Assembly (NCBI GenBank): GCA_964448675.1 | Contig: CAYUZU010000012.1 | Location: forward strand, 61,300-125,299 | From: CAYUZU01 sp964448675 | Lineage (GTDB): Bacteria; Planctomycetota; Phycisphaerae; UBA1845; Fen-1342 | DNA length: 64,000 nucleotides | Direction: 5' to 3' | Shown: positions 16,313 through 25,317 of the stretch, piece by piece | Layout of the letters: the number at the start of each line of letters is the position of its first letter | Numbering within the stretch: position 1 is the first letter of the stretch | Notes under the pieces: model-generated | What the model was told of the DNA's origin: nothing | Seen by the model: the letters and a program-made list of their open reading frames with translations, nothing else | Database searches by the model: none | Program-made: the position numbers and the translations under genes

Positions 16313-16966
16313 ATGGCCCGAAGAAACGCGAGTCGTAAGCACGCGAGCAAGAAACAGAACAAGGTCCTGACGCAGGGGCTGGCCGGTGCCGCCATGCTGG
16401 CCGCCGGCACCCAGGCCTATGGCGGGCTGATCTCGGCAATCGCCCCGCCGGACGTCCCGGAACCCGGGTTGCCCGGGGCGAACGCGGTCACCTGGGATAT
16501 CGACGGGGACGGCGCCGACGACTTCGAGTTCAATTACAAGCGCCAGTTTTCTCAGCCCTACTGGCAATCCAACGTCTACACGAAGCAGGCCGACAACGGC
16601 ATCGTCGGTTACGTCGGCGACTACATTGACTATGCCGATCGCCTGGATTTCGACGTTTCCGTGGATGAGCTGCAGGAATTCATGGGCTCGGCACCGAACG
16701 ACCAGATCTGCATGGCATCGCTGTACAACGGCGATATCTACGGCGGCTTCGCGGATGACGCGCAGGGCTTTCTGGGGCTCAAGTTCATGGTCGGCAGCGA
16801 AACGCACTACGCCTGGCTGCTGCTCCGGACCGGGCCCGGCATCGGCATCGACTTCATCGCAGCCGCGTACGCTTCAGACCCCAATGAGCCGGCCATCACG
16901 CCCGAACCGGGCTCGCTCGCCGCGCTGGCGCTCGGTGCCGCGGCGTGGTTGCGGCGCCGCCCATAG
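16313..16966 (+). CDS. PEP-CTERM sorting-domain exported protein
   Basis: The 217-residue protein has a basic N-terminus (MARRNASRKHASKKQNK), a signal-peptide core LAGAAMLAAGTQAYG, and ends with the tripartite PEP-CTERM signal: PEPGS (about 197), a hydrophobic helix LAALALGAAAWL and the basic tail RRRP. Such proteins are recognised by exosortase/archaeosortase-like membrane transpeptidases and exported to the surface or matrix. The body begins with a DIDGDGADDFEFNY calcium-loop-like segment and is otherwise an acidic beta protein of unknown role. No exosortase is encoded in this window. A GGGGAG lies 11 bases upstream of the ATG. Confidence 0.85.
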   Translation: MARRNASRKHASKKQNKVLTQGLAGAAMLAAGTQAYGGLISAIAPPDVPEPGLPGANAVTWDIDGDGADDFEFNYKRQFSQPYWQSNVYTKQADNGIVGYVGDYIDYADRLDFDVSVDELQEFMGSAPNDQICMASLYNGDIYGGFADDAQGFLGLKFMVGSETHYAWLLLRTGPGIGIDFIAAAYASDPNEPAITPEPGSLAALALGAAAWLRRRP

Positions 16967-16998
16967 CGCAGTCGCCGTCACGAGCCTGATCCCGAAAT

Positions 16999-17019
16999 GC
17001 CTGCCCACGTCTGGCAGGC
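16999..17019 (+). terminator. Short hairpin after the PEP-CTERM gene
   Basis: GCCTGCC (16999-17005) pairs with GGCAGGC (17013-17019) around a 7-nt loop, 30 bp after the stop. It precedes the stronger terminator hairpin and may add to termination or protect the 3' end. Confidence 0.4.
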
Positions 17020-17047
17020 CTCTCCACTGGCTGGATGTTTGCACAGG

Positions 17048-17082
17048 CAGCCGTCACGGTTATCGTGGCGGCTGTCTCTTTT
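17048..17082 (+). terminator. Rho-independent terminator of the PEP-CTERM gene
   Basis: CAGCCGTCACG (17048-17058) and CGTGGCGGCTG (17064-17074) form an 11-bp stem with one G-T wobble and the loop GTTAT, followed by TCTCTTTT. It isolates the PEP-CTERM gene from the phosphodiesterase gene that starts at 17108. Confidence 0.8.
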
Positions 17083-17107
17083 CACAGATGCGACAGGGAG
17101 TGGCGCC

Positions 17108-19150
17108 TTGGCGAAACGACGGGCCCGACGCGTATTGCTGATCGGCTGGGATGCGGCCGACTGGCAGATGATCCAGCCGCTGCTCGACGGCGGCCAGATG
17201 CCCAACCTGCAGCGCTTCATCGAGCAGGGCGTGATGGGCAAGCTCGCCACGCTGCACCCGGTGCTCTCGCCGATCCTGTGGAACTCGATCGCGACCGGTA
17301 AACGCGCCGACAAGCACGGCATTCTCGGCTTCATCGAACCGGACGGCCGCGGCCACATTCGTCCGGTCGCCAGCACCTCGCGCCAGGCGAAGGCCATCTG
17401 GAACATCCTCAGCCAGAACGGGCTGCGCTCGTGCGTACTGGGCTGGTTCGCGTCGCACCCCGCCGAGCCGATCAACGGCGTTGTCGTGAGCGACCGCTAC
17501 CAGCGCAGCACCAACCCGGCCCACGAGCAGCGCTACCCGCTGGGCGCAAGCGCGGTCCACCCGCCGGCGCTGCTCGACACGCTCAAGGCGCTGCGCGTAT
17601 CCATCAACGACATCACGCCGCAACAGGTCCTGCCGTTCGTGCCGCAGGCCGAGCGCATCCGCCAGCCGGAGGATCGGCGGCTCGCCGCGTTGTGCCAGTT
17701 GCTCGCCGAGTGCGCGACGATGCACAACGCCGCGACACACCTGCTCGAGCACGAGACGTGGGACTTCGCCGCGGTGTATTACGACGCGATCGACCATTTC
17801 GGCCACGCGTTCATGGAGTACCATCCGCCAAAGATGGAGCACGTGAGCGACGAGGACTTCGAGCTCTACCGCCACGTGATGAGCGCGTGCTACTGCTTCC
17901 ACGACCTGCTACTCGGCCGGCTGCTGGAACTCGTCGGGCCCGACACCACGGTGGTGCTGCTGTCCGACCACGGCTACTACAGCGGGGCGCTGCGGCCCTG
18001 GCTGCGCATCGATCCCAATGACCCCAACCGCAAGATCGGTCCCGGCGTCAACCCGGTCGCCTGGCACCGCCGCTACGGGGTGCTCGCGGTGCGCGGGCCG
18101 GGCATCAAGCAGGACGACCTGGTGCACGGGGCGTCCCTGCTGGACATCGCGCCCACGGTGCTGACCATGCTCGGGCTGCCGGTGCCGAACGACATGGACG
18201 GAACGGCGCTCACGCAGATCTTCAGCGAGCCCGTCGCGCCCGAGCACGTCGACACCTACGAGGGAGAGCACCCAAACGATGGCGTCCATCGCGACGGGCA
18301 CGTCGAGGACCCGTACGAGGCCCAGGAGGTGCTGCGCCAGCTCGCCGCCCTGGGCTACATCGAGGCGCCGGATGACGACCAGGCCCGTGCGGTCGACCGC
18401 TGCATTCGTGATCGCAAGCAGAACCTGGCCCAGGTGCACTTCGCCGCCGGGCGCTTGCAGGAAGCCCACGATCTGCTGCGTGAGCTGCTGCAGCGCGAGG
18501 ATCAGCCGCAGCTGCGCAGCCGCCTGGCGCTGTGCCTGGTCGGGCTGCAGCGCCATGACGAGGCCGAGGACGTACTCGGCAACCTCGGGGCGCAGCCGGA
18601 AGTCCACCCGCTGGCGGCGATGCTGCAGGCCGAAGTGCTGTTTGCGCGCGGCGCGGTCGAGGACGCGTTGCGCATGCTCGAGGCCGTACGCAAGATCGAC
18701 CCGCGCCTGCCGCACCTGCACGTGCACATCGGGCGCATCTACCTGCAGCAGCAGCGCTGGGCCGAGGCCGAGGACGTGCTGCGCAAGGCGCTCGAGATCG
18801 ACGGCGACGACGCCGAAGCGCATGATTTCCTGGGCGTGGCACTGGCGCAGCAGGGCCAACTCGAGGACGCCGTCTATCGGCACATGTGCGCCGCGTCGCT
18901 CCAGCACCACCGGCCGCTGACGCACATCAACCTCGGCATGGCGCTGGCGAAGCTCAACCAGGTCGACTGGGCCATTCAGGCGTTCAAGGTCGCCGCCGGC
19001 CAGGCCCCCGACCAGCCGCTGCCGCACGAGATGCTCGCCCGGCTCTACCGCCAGGCCAAGGGCGACACCGCCGCCGCCCGGGAGCACGAGCAGCTTGCCC
19101 GCCGGCTGAGCGCGCAGCGCGGCCAACCAGACCAGTCGAACGGCGAATAG
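17108..19150 (+). CDS. Alkaline-phosphatase-superfamily (type I phosphodiesterase-like) enzyme fused to TPR repeats
   Basis: TTG at 17108 follows GGGAG by seven bases and, unlike upstream in-frame ATGs, lies after the terminator. Residues 1-430 form a phosphodiesterase/nucleotide-pyrophosphatase fold: first metal Asp in LIGWDAADW, the Thr/Ser-nucleophile region LSPILWNSIATGKRADKHGI, then YYDAIDHFGH and LLSDHGY supplying further Asp/His ligands. Residues about 440-680 are tetratricopeptide repeats (for example RIYLQQQRWAEAEDVLRKAL, HDFLGVALAQQGQLEDA). No signal peptide is seen, so it is probably cytosolic. Substrate is unknown; the TPR part suggests a protein partner. Related fusions occur in planctomycetes by my recollection. 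Confidence 0.85.
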   Translation: MAKRRARRVLLIGWDAADWQMIQPLLDGGQMPNLQRFIEQGVMGKLATLHPVLSPILWNSIATGKRADKHGILGFIEPDGRGHIRPVASTSRQAKAIWNILSQNGLRSCVLGWFASHPAEPINGVVVSDRYQRSTNPAHEQRYPLGASAVHPPALLDTLKALRVSINDITPQQVLPFVPQAERIRQPEDRRLAALCQLLAECATMHNAATHLLEHETWDFAAVYYDAIDHFGHAFMEYHPPKMEHVSDEDFELYRHVMSACYCFHDLLLGRLLELVGPDTTVVLLSDHGYYSGALRPWLRIDPNDPNRKIGPGVNPVAWHRRYGVLAVRGPGIKQDDLVHGASLLDIAPTVLTMLGLPVPNDMDGTALTQIFSEPVAPEHVDTYEGEHPNDGVHRDGHVEDPYEAQEVLRQLAALGYIEAPDDDQARAVDRCIRDRKQNLAQVHFAAGRLQEAHDLLRELLQREDQPQLRSRLALCLVGLQRHDEAEDVLGNLGAQPEVHPLAAMLQAEVLFARGAVEDALRMLEAVRKIDPRLPHLHVHIGRIYLQQQRWAEAEDVLRKALEIDGDDAEAHDFLGVALAQQGQLEDAVYRHMCAASLQHHRPLTHINLGMALAKLNQVDWAIQAFKVAAGQAPDQPLPHEMLARLYRQAKGDTAAAREHEQLARRLSAQRGQPDQSNGE

Positions 19151-19257
19151 GGAATCCCCGACAGGTGCTCACGGCGTGGCTGCCCGCATCGGGCGCCGTC
19201 GGCGCGCGAGGCCGGCAGCGCCCACGTCCCCGCGCCCACGCCCCCCGGACCGCGGGC

Positions 19258-20649
19258 CTACCGCTGCACGTAACCCGTCAGGTACAGGAACTGGTTCTGC
19301 GTGATGACCGGGATGTACATCTTGGACGCGTTCTCGACCAGGTCGCGGAAACGCTCGAGCATGAGCGCCTTCATCTCGGCCTGGTGGGCGACGATCTCGC
19401 TCACCGGGCGATCGGCGTCCAGCTCGGGCACGTCCGGCGCCAGGCCAATGACCACGAAGTCCACCCGCTCATCGAGCTCGTTGACGACCTGGCCGCCCCA
19501 CTGGTCGATCAGGTTGGCCACGCGCACCGCACCATCCAGATCCGGCACGCCGTCATAGTTCAGGTCGAACTCGCCCCGCACCACGAAGCGCGGCTTGCGC
19601 TGCCGCTCATAGGCGATGTTCACGATCACGTCGCCCTCGATGATCGGCTGATCGGGCTCGCGCCGCGTCACGCGGCACTCCGCGGTCTGCTCCATCGCGG
19701 TGACCACTTCCAGCGACGCCTTGCCCCGCAGGCCCTCCGGCACCTCGCGCGTCTGCGAGTAGACCTCGAACCGCATGCCGACCTTCACGTCGTCGGTCGC
19801 GCCGAGATTGATGTACACCACCTCGCTGCCCGGCACGGCCCGCAGGATCTGGCCATCCGCCTTGGTGAGAATGTCGGTCGGGTCGAAGGTGCTCGGACGC
19901 AACACCCGCACCTGGTCCTGCAGCATCTCGACCTGGTTCTGCAGCCGTGAGATCTCGACGTCCTTCTCGCGCTCCAGCGCAATCCGCTCGCGCTCCATGC
20001 GGATGATCTGCTCTTCCAGGCTGCTGATCTTGTCCTGGGCACTGCTGAGCTGCTCGTCCTTGGCATCCAGGCTGTCGAGCTTCTCCGCCTGGGCCTGCTC
20101 CAGCTTGGCGCGGAGCGCCGCCGCCTCTTCCTCGAATTGCTGCCGCGACGCGGCGAGCTGCGCCGTGACCGACTCGTTCTCCGCCTGCAACTCGCCGATC
20201 TTCGCCTCGGCCCGGTTGGCGCGGTTGAGCTCCGCACTGTGCGCGTCGTTGAGCTCGCGGAAGGCCGACAACAGCGTCAGCCCCGTCGACACCAGGTGCG
20301 ACTTGTTCTGCGCCACTTCCTGGATCGCCGTGTCCACCTTGCGCACGATCGCCATGCCGACATCCTCGGCGTCGCCGGTGACCGCGGTCGCCACGCGCCG
20401 CAGGTCATTCTCCATGGCGGCGAAGACGTTCGTCCCGCGGGCGTCGGCCTCCTGGTCGTAGTACGACGGCGGCCGGCCATACCGCTCCATGCGCGTCTCG
20501 GCGTCGAGCGCTCGATTCAGAATCGACTGGTTCTGCGTGAGCTGGAAGATGAACAGCCCCAGCGACGCCATCATCAGGATCGCAAACGCGATCACCCAAT
20601 ACAGCAACGGGGACTGACCGCTCTGAGCACTGGCGGGACGACCGGCCAT
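19258..20649 (-). CDS. Membrane-anchored coiled-coil protein of unknown function
   Basis: A 463-residue product from ATG 20649 (GGGAG six bases upstream). One transmembrane helix spans about residues 13-36. A region near 60-140 is mixed helical, a long heptad-rich coiled coil fills about 140-255 (many Glu/Lys/Gln/Leu), and the C-terminal 200 residues are a globular beta-rich domain with VVYINLGATDDVKVGMRFEVYS, resembling the SH3-like FlgT/BON-type 'ligand of a channel' folds only in outline. The layout suggests a periplasmic stalk with a sensory or scaffolding head. It is convergent to the phosphodiesterase-TPR gene. No family name can be given. Confidence 0.7.
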   Translation of the reverse strand: MAGRPASAQSGQSPLLYWVIAFAILMMASLGLFIFQLTQNQSILNRALDAETRMERYGRPPSYYDQEADARGTNVFAAMENDLRRVATAVTGDAEDVGMAIVRKVDTAIQEVAQNKSHLVSTGLTLLSAFRELNDAHSAELNRANRAEAKIGELQAENESVTAQLAASRQQFEEEAAALRAKLEQAQAEKLDSLDAKDEQLSSAQDKISSLEEQIIRMERERIALEREKDVEISRLQNQVEMLQDQVRVLRPSTFDPTDILTKADGQILRAVPGSEVVYINLGATDDVKVGMRFEVYSQTREVPEGLRGKASLEVVTAMEQTAECRVTRREPDQPIIEGDVIVNIAYERQRKPRFVVRGEFDLNYDGVPDLDGAVRVANLIDQWGGQVVNELDERVDFVVIGLAPDVPELDADRPVSEIVAHQAEMKALMLERFRDLVENASKMYIPVITQNQFLYLTGYVQR

Positions 20650-20870
20650 GGCTGACTCCCTACATCTTTCGTTACCGGTCACAGGCTGCGTGTCGCCGCC
20701 GCCGGCGCGTTGCCCGGCACTGGCCAACCTCGCGACCACGCGTGTGTGAACAGCGAAGTATGCGACAAGCCTCGCCCATTGTCAAAATCCAATCCGGCCA
20801 CACCACCCCCCGGCTTGACCCCGCCCCGGCCCGGTCGCATCATGCCCCCGGAAACCCAGGAAAGGCCCAG

Positions 20871-21143
20871 ATGAGCAAGTCCACCAGAAACCTCAAGTTC
20901 GAAGCCGCCATGGAACGCCTCGAGGCCATCGTCGACGCCATGGAGTCCGGCGAAATCGGCATCGAGGAGTCCATCGCCCGCTACGAAGAGGCCATGACGC
21001 TGGCCAACCACTGCCGCAAGATCCTCGACCAGGCCGAGCAGCGCATTCAGAAGATCCAGATCGACGCCAGCGGCCAGCCGCAGCCCGAACCCTTCCAGGC
21101 CCCCGCCGAAGAATCCGGCCCGGCGGAGGACAACAGCGAGTAA
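20871..21143 (+). CDS. xseB: Exodeoxyribonuclease VII small subunit
   Basis: The 90-residue protein has the family fold of two antiparallel helices: FEAAMERLEAIVDAMESGEIGIEESIARYEEAM at about 10-42 (positions given instead of a full quote: LEAIV, ESGE, LEESI-like IEESI, YEEAM) and a second helix around CRKILDQAEQRIQKI. XseB binds XseA to form the ATP-independent single-strand exonuclease. The large subunit is not in the window. An AGGAAAGG ribosome-binding site precedes ATG 20871, and comF starts four bases after the stop. Confidence 0.9.
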   Translation: MSKSTRNLKFEAAMERLEAIVDAMESGEIGIEESIARYEEAMTLANHCRKILDQAEQRIQKIQIDASGQPQPEPFQAPAEESGPAEDNSE

Positions 21144-21147
21144 CGCC

Positions 21148-22053
21148 ATGAACCGGGGGTCTGCATCGGTGCCGCCACCTGCAACGACCGGATCGTCGCC
21201 CCGCGCCGCCGGTGTCCGCGCCGTGCGGGCCATCGCCGGCGCCTTGGTCGACGCCGTCCTCCCGCAGACCTGCGTCGCCTGCGGCCGCGCCATCCCCACG
21301 GGCAGCGGGCTGGCCTGCCATGATTGCCACGACCAGATCACCGCGGCCGCGGACCACCCCTATTGCCCGCGCTGCGGCCGGACGATGCCGCCGCCGGCCA
21401 TTCACGAGAAGTACTGCGCCCGCTGTCGCACCGAGCCGTACTGGAACCTCAAGGCGGTGGCCCGCGTCGCGCCGTACACGCCCGCCCTGCGTTCGGCATT
21501 GCTGGGTCTCAAATACGCCGGCCAAGCACGGAATGCGCGGTTTCTGGGGCGGCTGCTGGCGGAAACGCTGCGGGGGTGTGACTGGGGCGGCACCATCGAC
21601 TTGCTGGTGCCGGTGCCCATGAGCTGGCGGCGCCGGCTGCAGCGTCCCTGCGATCACGCCCGGCTGCTGGCGGAGGCGCTGGGGCGCGAGATGCGGCGAC
21701 CGGTCGTGGCCGCAGTGGCGCGGTCCATCGACACCCCGACACAGGTGGACATGGTCACCAAGACCGAGCGGCTGGCAAACGTGAAGGGGTGCTTTGCGCC
21801 GGCGCGCTGGGCGCGCCTGCGGCCCGATCGGCTGCGCGGCAAGGCCGTGTGCATCGTCGACAACCTGATTCTCAGCGGGGGGACGGTTTGCGAAGTCGCA
21901 AAGGTGCTGCGCCGCGCGGGTGCAAAGCCCATCTATGCCTTGACGGTGGCTCGCGGGCCCGCCCCGGGTGATCCGCTGGCAGGCCTGCCCGCAGTCGACT
22001 ATTCCTCGGTATCTGACGCTGCCCGGTCCCGAGCCAGCAGTTTCATGCGATAA
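21148..22053 (+). CDS. comF: ComF-family phosphoribosyltransferase-like protein
   Basis: The 301-residue protein has the two elements of the family: an N-terminal zinc finger region (TCVACGR, CHDCH, YCPRCGR, KYCARCR, about residues 41-92) and a C-terminal PRTase fold (about 130-280) with the PRPP-type loop VCIVDNLILSGGTV. The usual VDDVxTTG is changed to VDNLILSG, so catalytic transferase activity is questionable. ComF proteins act in DNA uptake or replication repair. The coupling to xseB (4-bp gap) points to a DNA-processing operon. Its last 55 bp overlap the 3' end of the convergent zinc-ribbon gene. Confidence 0.85.
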   Translation: MNRGSASVPPPATTGSSPRAAGVRAVRAIAGALVDAVLPQTCVACGRAIPTGSGLACHDCHDQITAAADHPYCPRCGRTMPPPAIHEKYCARCRTEPYWNLKAVARVAPYTPALRSALLGLKYAGQARNARFLGRLLAETLRGCDWGGTIDLLVPVPMSWRRRLQRPCDHARLLAEALGREMRRPVVAAVARSIDTPTQVDMVTKTERLANVKGCFAPARWARLRPDRLRGKAVCIVDNLILSGGTVCEVAKVLRRAGAKPIYALTVARGPAPGDPLAGLPAVDYSSVSDAARSRASSFMR

Positions 22054-22874
22054 GGCACCCCGCATTGCGGGCAGAACGCGCCGTCACCCATTCGCCACGG
22101 CCGGCCGCAGGCGTCGCAGCCAGGCAGCACGCGCTTGGGCGGCTTGGGCAGCAGGTCGGCCGGGTCGAACGGCTTGCCGCACTCCGGGCAGCGGTGCTCA
22201 GTAAGGCCGCGCAGGTCGTAGCCGCACTCGCGGCACTGGCCGCGCGCCCGGCCGAGCTTCTGGTTGGCACGATACGCCAGCCACCCCAGCACGCCCGCGC
22301 CAATGAGCAGCAATGGGGCGGCCAGGGTCCCGACCCAGCGGCTGATCTCCTGCTCACGCTGGTAGTTGGCCAGCCATTGCTTCGCCTGGGGATTGTTCTG
22401 TTGGCCCGGCGGCAGCACGAACCGCATGGGCGGCGTCGTCCAGGCGTCGATGACCATCGTGAGCAGCATCAATCCCATCACGCCGGCCATTACCGCCCCC
22501 CAGCCGAAGCCGATCACGCGGCCGCGCAACTGCTCGACGTAGCCCTGCTGCCGCTTGCGGCGCCAGGGCTGAAACAGCGGCAGGACGAGCCCGGCGCAAA
22601 GCTGAAGTGCCCCCAGCATCATGGGGGTGCCCGCTTCGCTGCCACGCGTGCTGGCAACGTAGATCATGACGCCGCCGGCAACACAGAAGACCAGCGCGGC
22701 CACCATGATGGCGACAAAGCCCGTGGGGTTGTACCGGATCCCCGCAATGATGCCCGGCGGGGCTGTCGACGCCCCTTGATTGGCCGCCGCGTCGGACGTG
22801 GGGACCATTGCGTCGTCCACCTCCGCCGATACGCCGCGCGGTGGGTCAACGCTCGGTGTCGATCGCTCCGTCAT
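21999..22874 (-). CDS. Membrane protein with C-terminal zinc ribbons, paralogue A
   Basis: The 291-residue protein has an acidic Ser/Pro/Ala-rich cytosolic leader (1-45), four hydrophobic helices (about 52-75, 86-103, 123-142, 185-205), and a C-terminal double zinc ribbon: CRECGYDLRGL...HRCPECG and CDACGRPW...FCPQCG. The CGYDLRG-CPECG ribbon is a recurrent tail on planctomycete membrane proteins of unknown function. It is the second gene of a pair: its start lies 29 bp inside the upstream paralogue. The 3' end overlaps comF on the opposite strand. Confidence 0.8.
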   Translation of the reverse strand: MTERSTPSVDPPRGVSAEVDDAMVPTSDAAANQGASTAPPGIIAGIRYNPTGFVAIMVAALVFCVAGGVMIYVASTRGSEAGTPMMLGALQLCAGLVLPLFQPWRRKRQQGYVEQLRGRVIGFGWGAVMAGVMGLMLLTMVIDAWTTPPMRFVLPPGQQNNPQAKQWLANYQREQEISRWVGTLAAPLLLIGAGVLGWLAYRANQKLGRARGQCRECGYDLRGLTEHRCPECGKPFDPADLLPKPPKRVLPGCDACGRPWRMGDGAFCPQCGVPYRMKLLARDRAASDTEE

Positions 22875-23619
22875 GTTGAACCCCCTTTCGGACGGGCGCC
22901 GTGCCGCATTCGGGGCAGACTCGGCTCACGTTTCCAGTCAGATCGTAGCCACAGGTGAGGCACATGTGCGGATAGTAAACCGCAAGAAGGAGGTTGCGGT
23001 AGTTCTTGAGCGCACGTGCCCAGAAGTATCCGAAGATCGGTGCACTGAACAGGAAGGCCCCGAGTATTGCGGATAGGAGAACATACGTCGACTCGCTCAC
23101 GTACTTTGTGGGAGACACGCGCAGCAACACCAATACCATATTCAACCCAAGAACCAACGCCACGTGCAACACGGTGAACGCGATGACCTGCCAGACGGTT
23201 ATCCGCGCTGGACGCCGGGGCGTCAACCACCCCTTGATCCCGCAGGGCGCGCCGTCAGTCGTACCGCGCCGATCCAGTCGCCAGAGGACGATGGTCGGCA
23301 CTGCAAGAATCAGCAGCGGAATCCAGAGCGGCATGCGAAAAGACCCGAGCATGGGATCTACTTCGAGCCAGAGCACATGCGGCAGATCCTCCGAATCCAG
23401 GCCTCGGGGCGTCCAAGTCGCGAAATGGGGAGATGCGCCAACCATCTCCGAGTTAACAAGCACTGTGATGTTGCCGTTGCCCATGCCGAGGCAGAGGTGC
23501 TCGATCGGAACCCAGTCAGAGCAGAGAAAGAAGCTCGTTACCATAGACGCAGCAACCAGCAGACAGACTGTTGTTCCAATCCACTTGAGCACACGCCGTT
23601 TCCGCAACCTCTGCACCAT
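22846..23619 (-). CDS. Membrane protein with C-terminal zinc ribbon, paralogue B
   Basis: A 257-residue protein with hydrophobic segments at about 13-32, 96-113, 145-166 and 182-203 and one zinc ribbon near the end (CLTCGYDLTGNVSRVCPEC). The region between the first two helices (33-95) is probably extracytoplasmic and contains HLCLGMGNGNITVLVN. It is the first gene of a two-gene operon with paralogue A. GC content is somewhat lower and codon choice less biased than in neighbours, which could mean more recent acquisition. Role unknown. Confidence 0.75.
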   Translation of the reverse strand: MVQRLRKRRVLKWIGTTVCLLVAASMVTSFFLCSDWVPIEHLCLGMGNGNITVLVNSEMVGASPHFATWTPRGLDSEDLPHVLWLEVDPMLGSFRMPLWIPLLILAVPTIVLWRLDRRGTTDGAPCGIKGWLTPRRPARITVWQVIAFTVLHVALVLGLNMVLVLLRVSPTKYVSESTYVLLSAILGAFLFSAPIFGYFWARALKNYRNLLLAVYYPHMCLTCGYDLTGNVSRVCPECGTAPVRKGVQHDGAIDTER

Positions 23620-23842
23620 CTCCGCATTCTAATCGACCAAGGGGGCATAAGGGAAAGCGGCGCCAGTGATCGATGATGCCCCGCTCACGTGGCCCCGGCC
23701 ACCCGCGCCCCATTCTTGCACTTGTCATTCCGCCGTTCTGATTGCGCGGCGCGTACCGCTGCGCCACACGCCACATCGCTGCAACTGACCGCTCCCCACC
23801 ACTGCCGAGTGGAGAGTGACTACTCCTCCACCCATCCCGCAC

Positions 23843-24658
23843 TCATTGTTTTTCCTTTTGCATCTCCCGCCACAGCGTCATCCCGTCCTTGAGCGCCCGC
23901 ACATCATGCGTCCTTATGTACGCCACCCCCGCGTTCACCGCCCACAGCTCCGTCGCCAGCGTTCCGGCCGCCCGCTCATCGACCGGCCGCGGCCGGTCGG
24001 CAATGCCCAGCAGCGCCCCGATGAACGACTTGCGCGAGGTCGAGATGCACAGCGGCAGCCCCAGCGTCTGGAGCCGCTTGAGCTGCCCCAGCACGGCGGT
24101 GCTCGCGCGGGGGTCGCGGCCCAGGAAAAACCCCATGCCCGGGTCCAGAATCAGCCGCTCGCGAGCAATCCCCGCCGCTGTCAGTTCCGTCACACGCCGC
24201 TCAAGAAACGCCACGATCCGCTCGACGATTGTCTTGGGGTCCACGTCGACCCGTTCGGCCCGGGCTTCGGTCGCGGTCGAGTGCATCACGACCACCCGCG
24301 CGTCCGCCTCGCGCAGCACATCGACTGCCGCCGGGTCACGCAGGCCCGACACATCGTTGATCATCTCGACACCCAGGTCGAGCATGGCTTGCATGACGGG
24401 GGCCTTGCAGGTGTCGACGGACACCCGAATGCCGTCGGCGCGCAGCGCCTGCACCACCGGCGCAAGCCGGGTGATCTCTTCGTCGGCGGGCACGTCCTCG
24501 GCGTCGGGATGGGTGGACTCGGCCCCCACGTCGACCAGGTCCGCCCCAGCCGCGACGAGCTGCCGCGCCTGCCCAATCGCCGCCGCCGGCGTCAGGAATC
24601 GTCCGCCATCAGAAAACGAATCGCGCGTAACATTCAGAATGCCGAGGATTTGCGTCAT
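23843..24658 (-). CDS. folP: Dihydropteroate synthase
   Basis: A 271-residue TIM barrel with the family signatures GILNVTRDSFSDGG (about 6-19), GAESTHPDAE (pterin/DHPP region), SVDTCKAPV, INDVSG, GMGFFLGRD and STSRKSFIGALLG. It condenses dihydropterin pyrophosphate with p-aminobenzoate in folate synthesis. ATG 24658 has GGAG six bases upstream and is favoured over the TTG one codon earlier. It is transcribed divergently from the DinB-like gene; no other folate gene is adjacent. VGAESTHP replaces the more usual VGGESTRP. Confidence 0.93.
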   Translation of the reverse strand: MTQILGILNVTRDSFSDGGRFLTPAAAIGQARQLVAAGADLVDVGAESTHPDAEDVPADEEITRLAPVVQALRADGIRVSVDTCKAPVMQAMLDLGVEMINDVSGLRDPAAVDVLREADARVVVMHSTATEARAERVDVDPKTIVERIVAFLERRVTELTAAGIARERLILDPGMGFFLGRDPRASTAVLGQLKRLQTLGLPLCISTSRKSFIGALLGIADRPRPVDERAAGTLATELWAVNAGVAYIRTHDVRALKDGMTLWREMQKEKQ

Positions 24659-24767
24659 CAATCACTCCGGCGGGCCGAGTCACCACCCGACGATCGCGAG
24701 CATGGTAGCATACGATCCTATTGTCACGCGCGGACGGGCCGTACATCAACCGACAGGAGGCACTGCT

Positions 24768-25256
24768 GTGGACGCCAAAGACGCAATCCGCAACGTCATC
24801 GAATTCAGCTATATGGTCACCGGAAGCTACATTGACGACCTCGCCGACGACCAGCTGTTGGTGCGCTCGGTGCCCGATACCAATCACATCGCCTGGCAGC
24901 TCGGCCATAGCATCACCAGCAGTGTCGAGATGCTGAAGGCTTTGGGGCAGCCAGCGCCCGACCTGCCCGCCGGCTTCGCCGCGGCCTATACGAAGGAAAC
25001 CGCCACCTCCGACGACCCGGCCAAGTTCCACACCAAGGCCGAGTACGTCAGGCTACTGGACGCGATGAAGAGCGCGTCGATGGCGGCCGTCGACGCCACG
25101 CCCGCTGGCAAGCTCGACGACCCTACCCCACCTCCCATGAACGAGTACGTGCCTACGGTCGGGGCCTTGCTGACCTTGCTGGGGACCCACCTGGTCATGC
25201 ACGCCGGGCAATTCGTGCCGATTCGCCGTAAGTTGGGCAAGCCGCCGCTCTTCTGA
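24768..25256 (+). CDS. DinB/YfiT-superfamily protein
   Basis: GTG at 24768 has a full AGGAGG seven bases upstream, giving 162 residues. The four-helix DinB fold is indicated by the metal-binding histidines in NHIAWQLGH (about 42-50) and GTHLVMHAGQ (about 143-152), with a hydrophobic helix start LMRNVIEFSYMV-like (VIEFSYMVTGSYIDDL). DinB-like proteins are metal-binding, mycothiol/bacillithiol-type S-transferases or of unknown role. It forms a divergent pair with folP and stands alone on its strand. Confidence 0.8.
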   Translation: MDAKDAIRNVIEFSYMVTGSYIDDLADDQLLVRSVPDTNHIAWQLGHSITSSVEMLKALGQPAPDLPAGFAAAYTKETATSDDPAKFHTKAEYVRLLDAMKSASMAAVDATPAGKLDDPTPPPMNEYVPTVGALLTLLGTHLVMHAGQFVPIRRKLGKPPLF

Positions 25257-25317
25257 GTACCCGGCTGGCGGCGGGCCCGCTGGACCCGCCCGGCGGAACG
25301 TCCGATGACGATACTAG

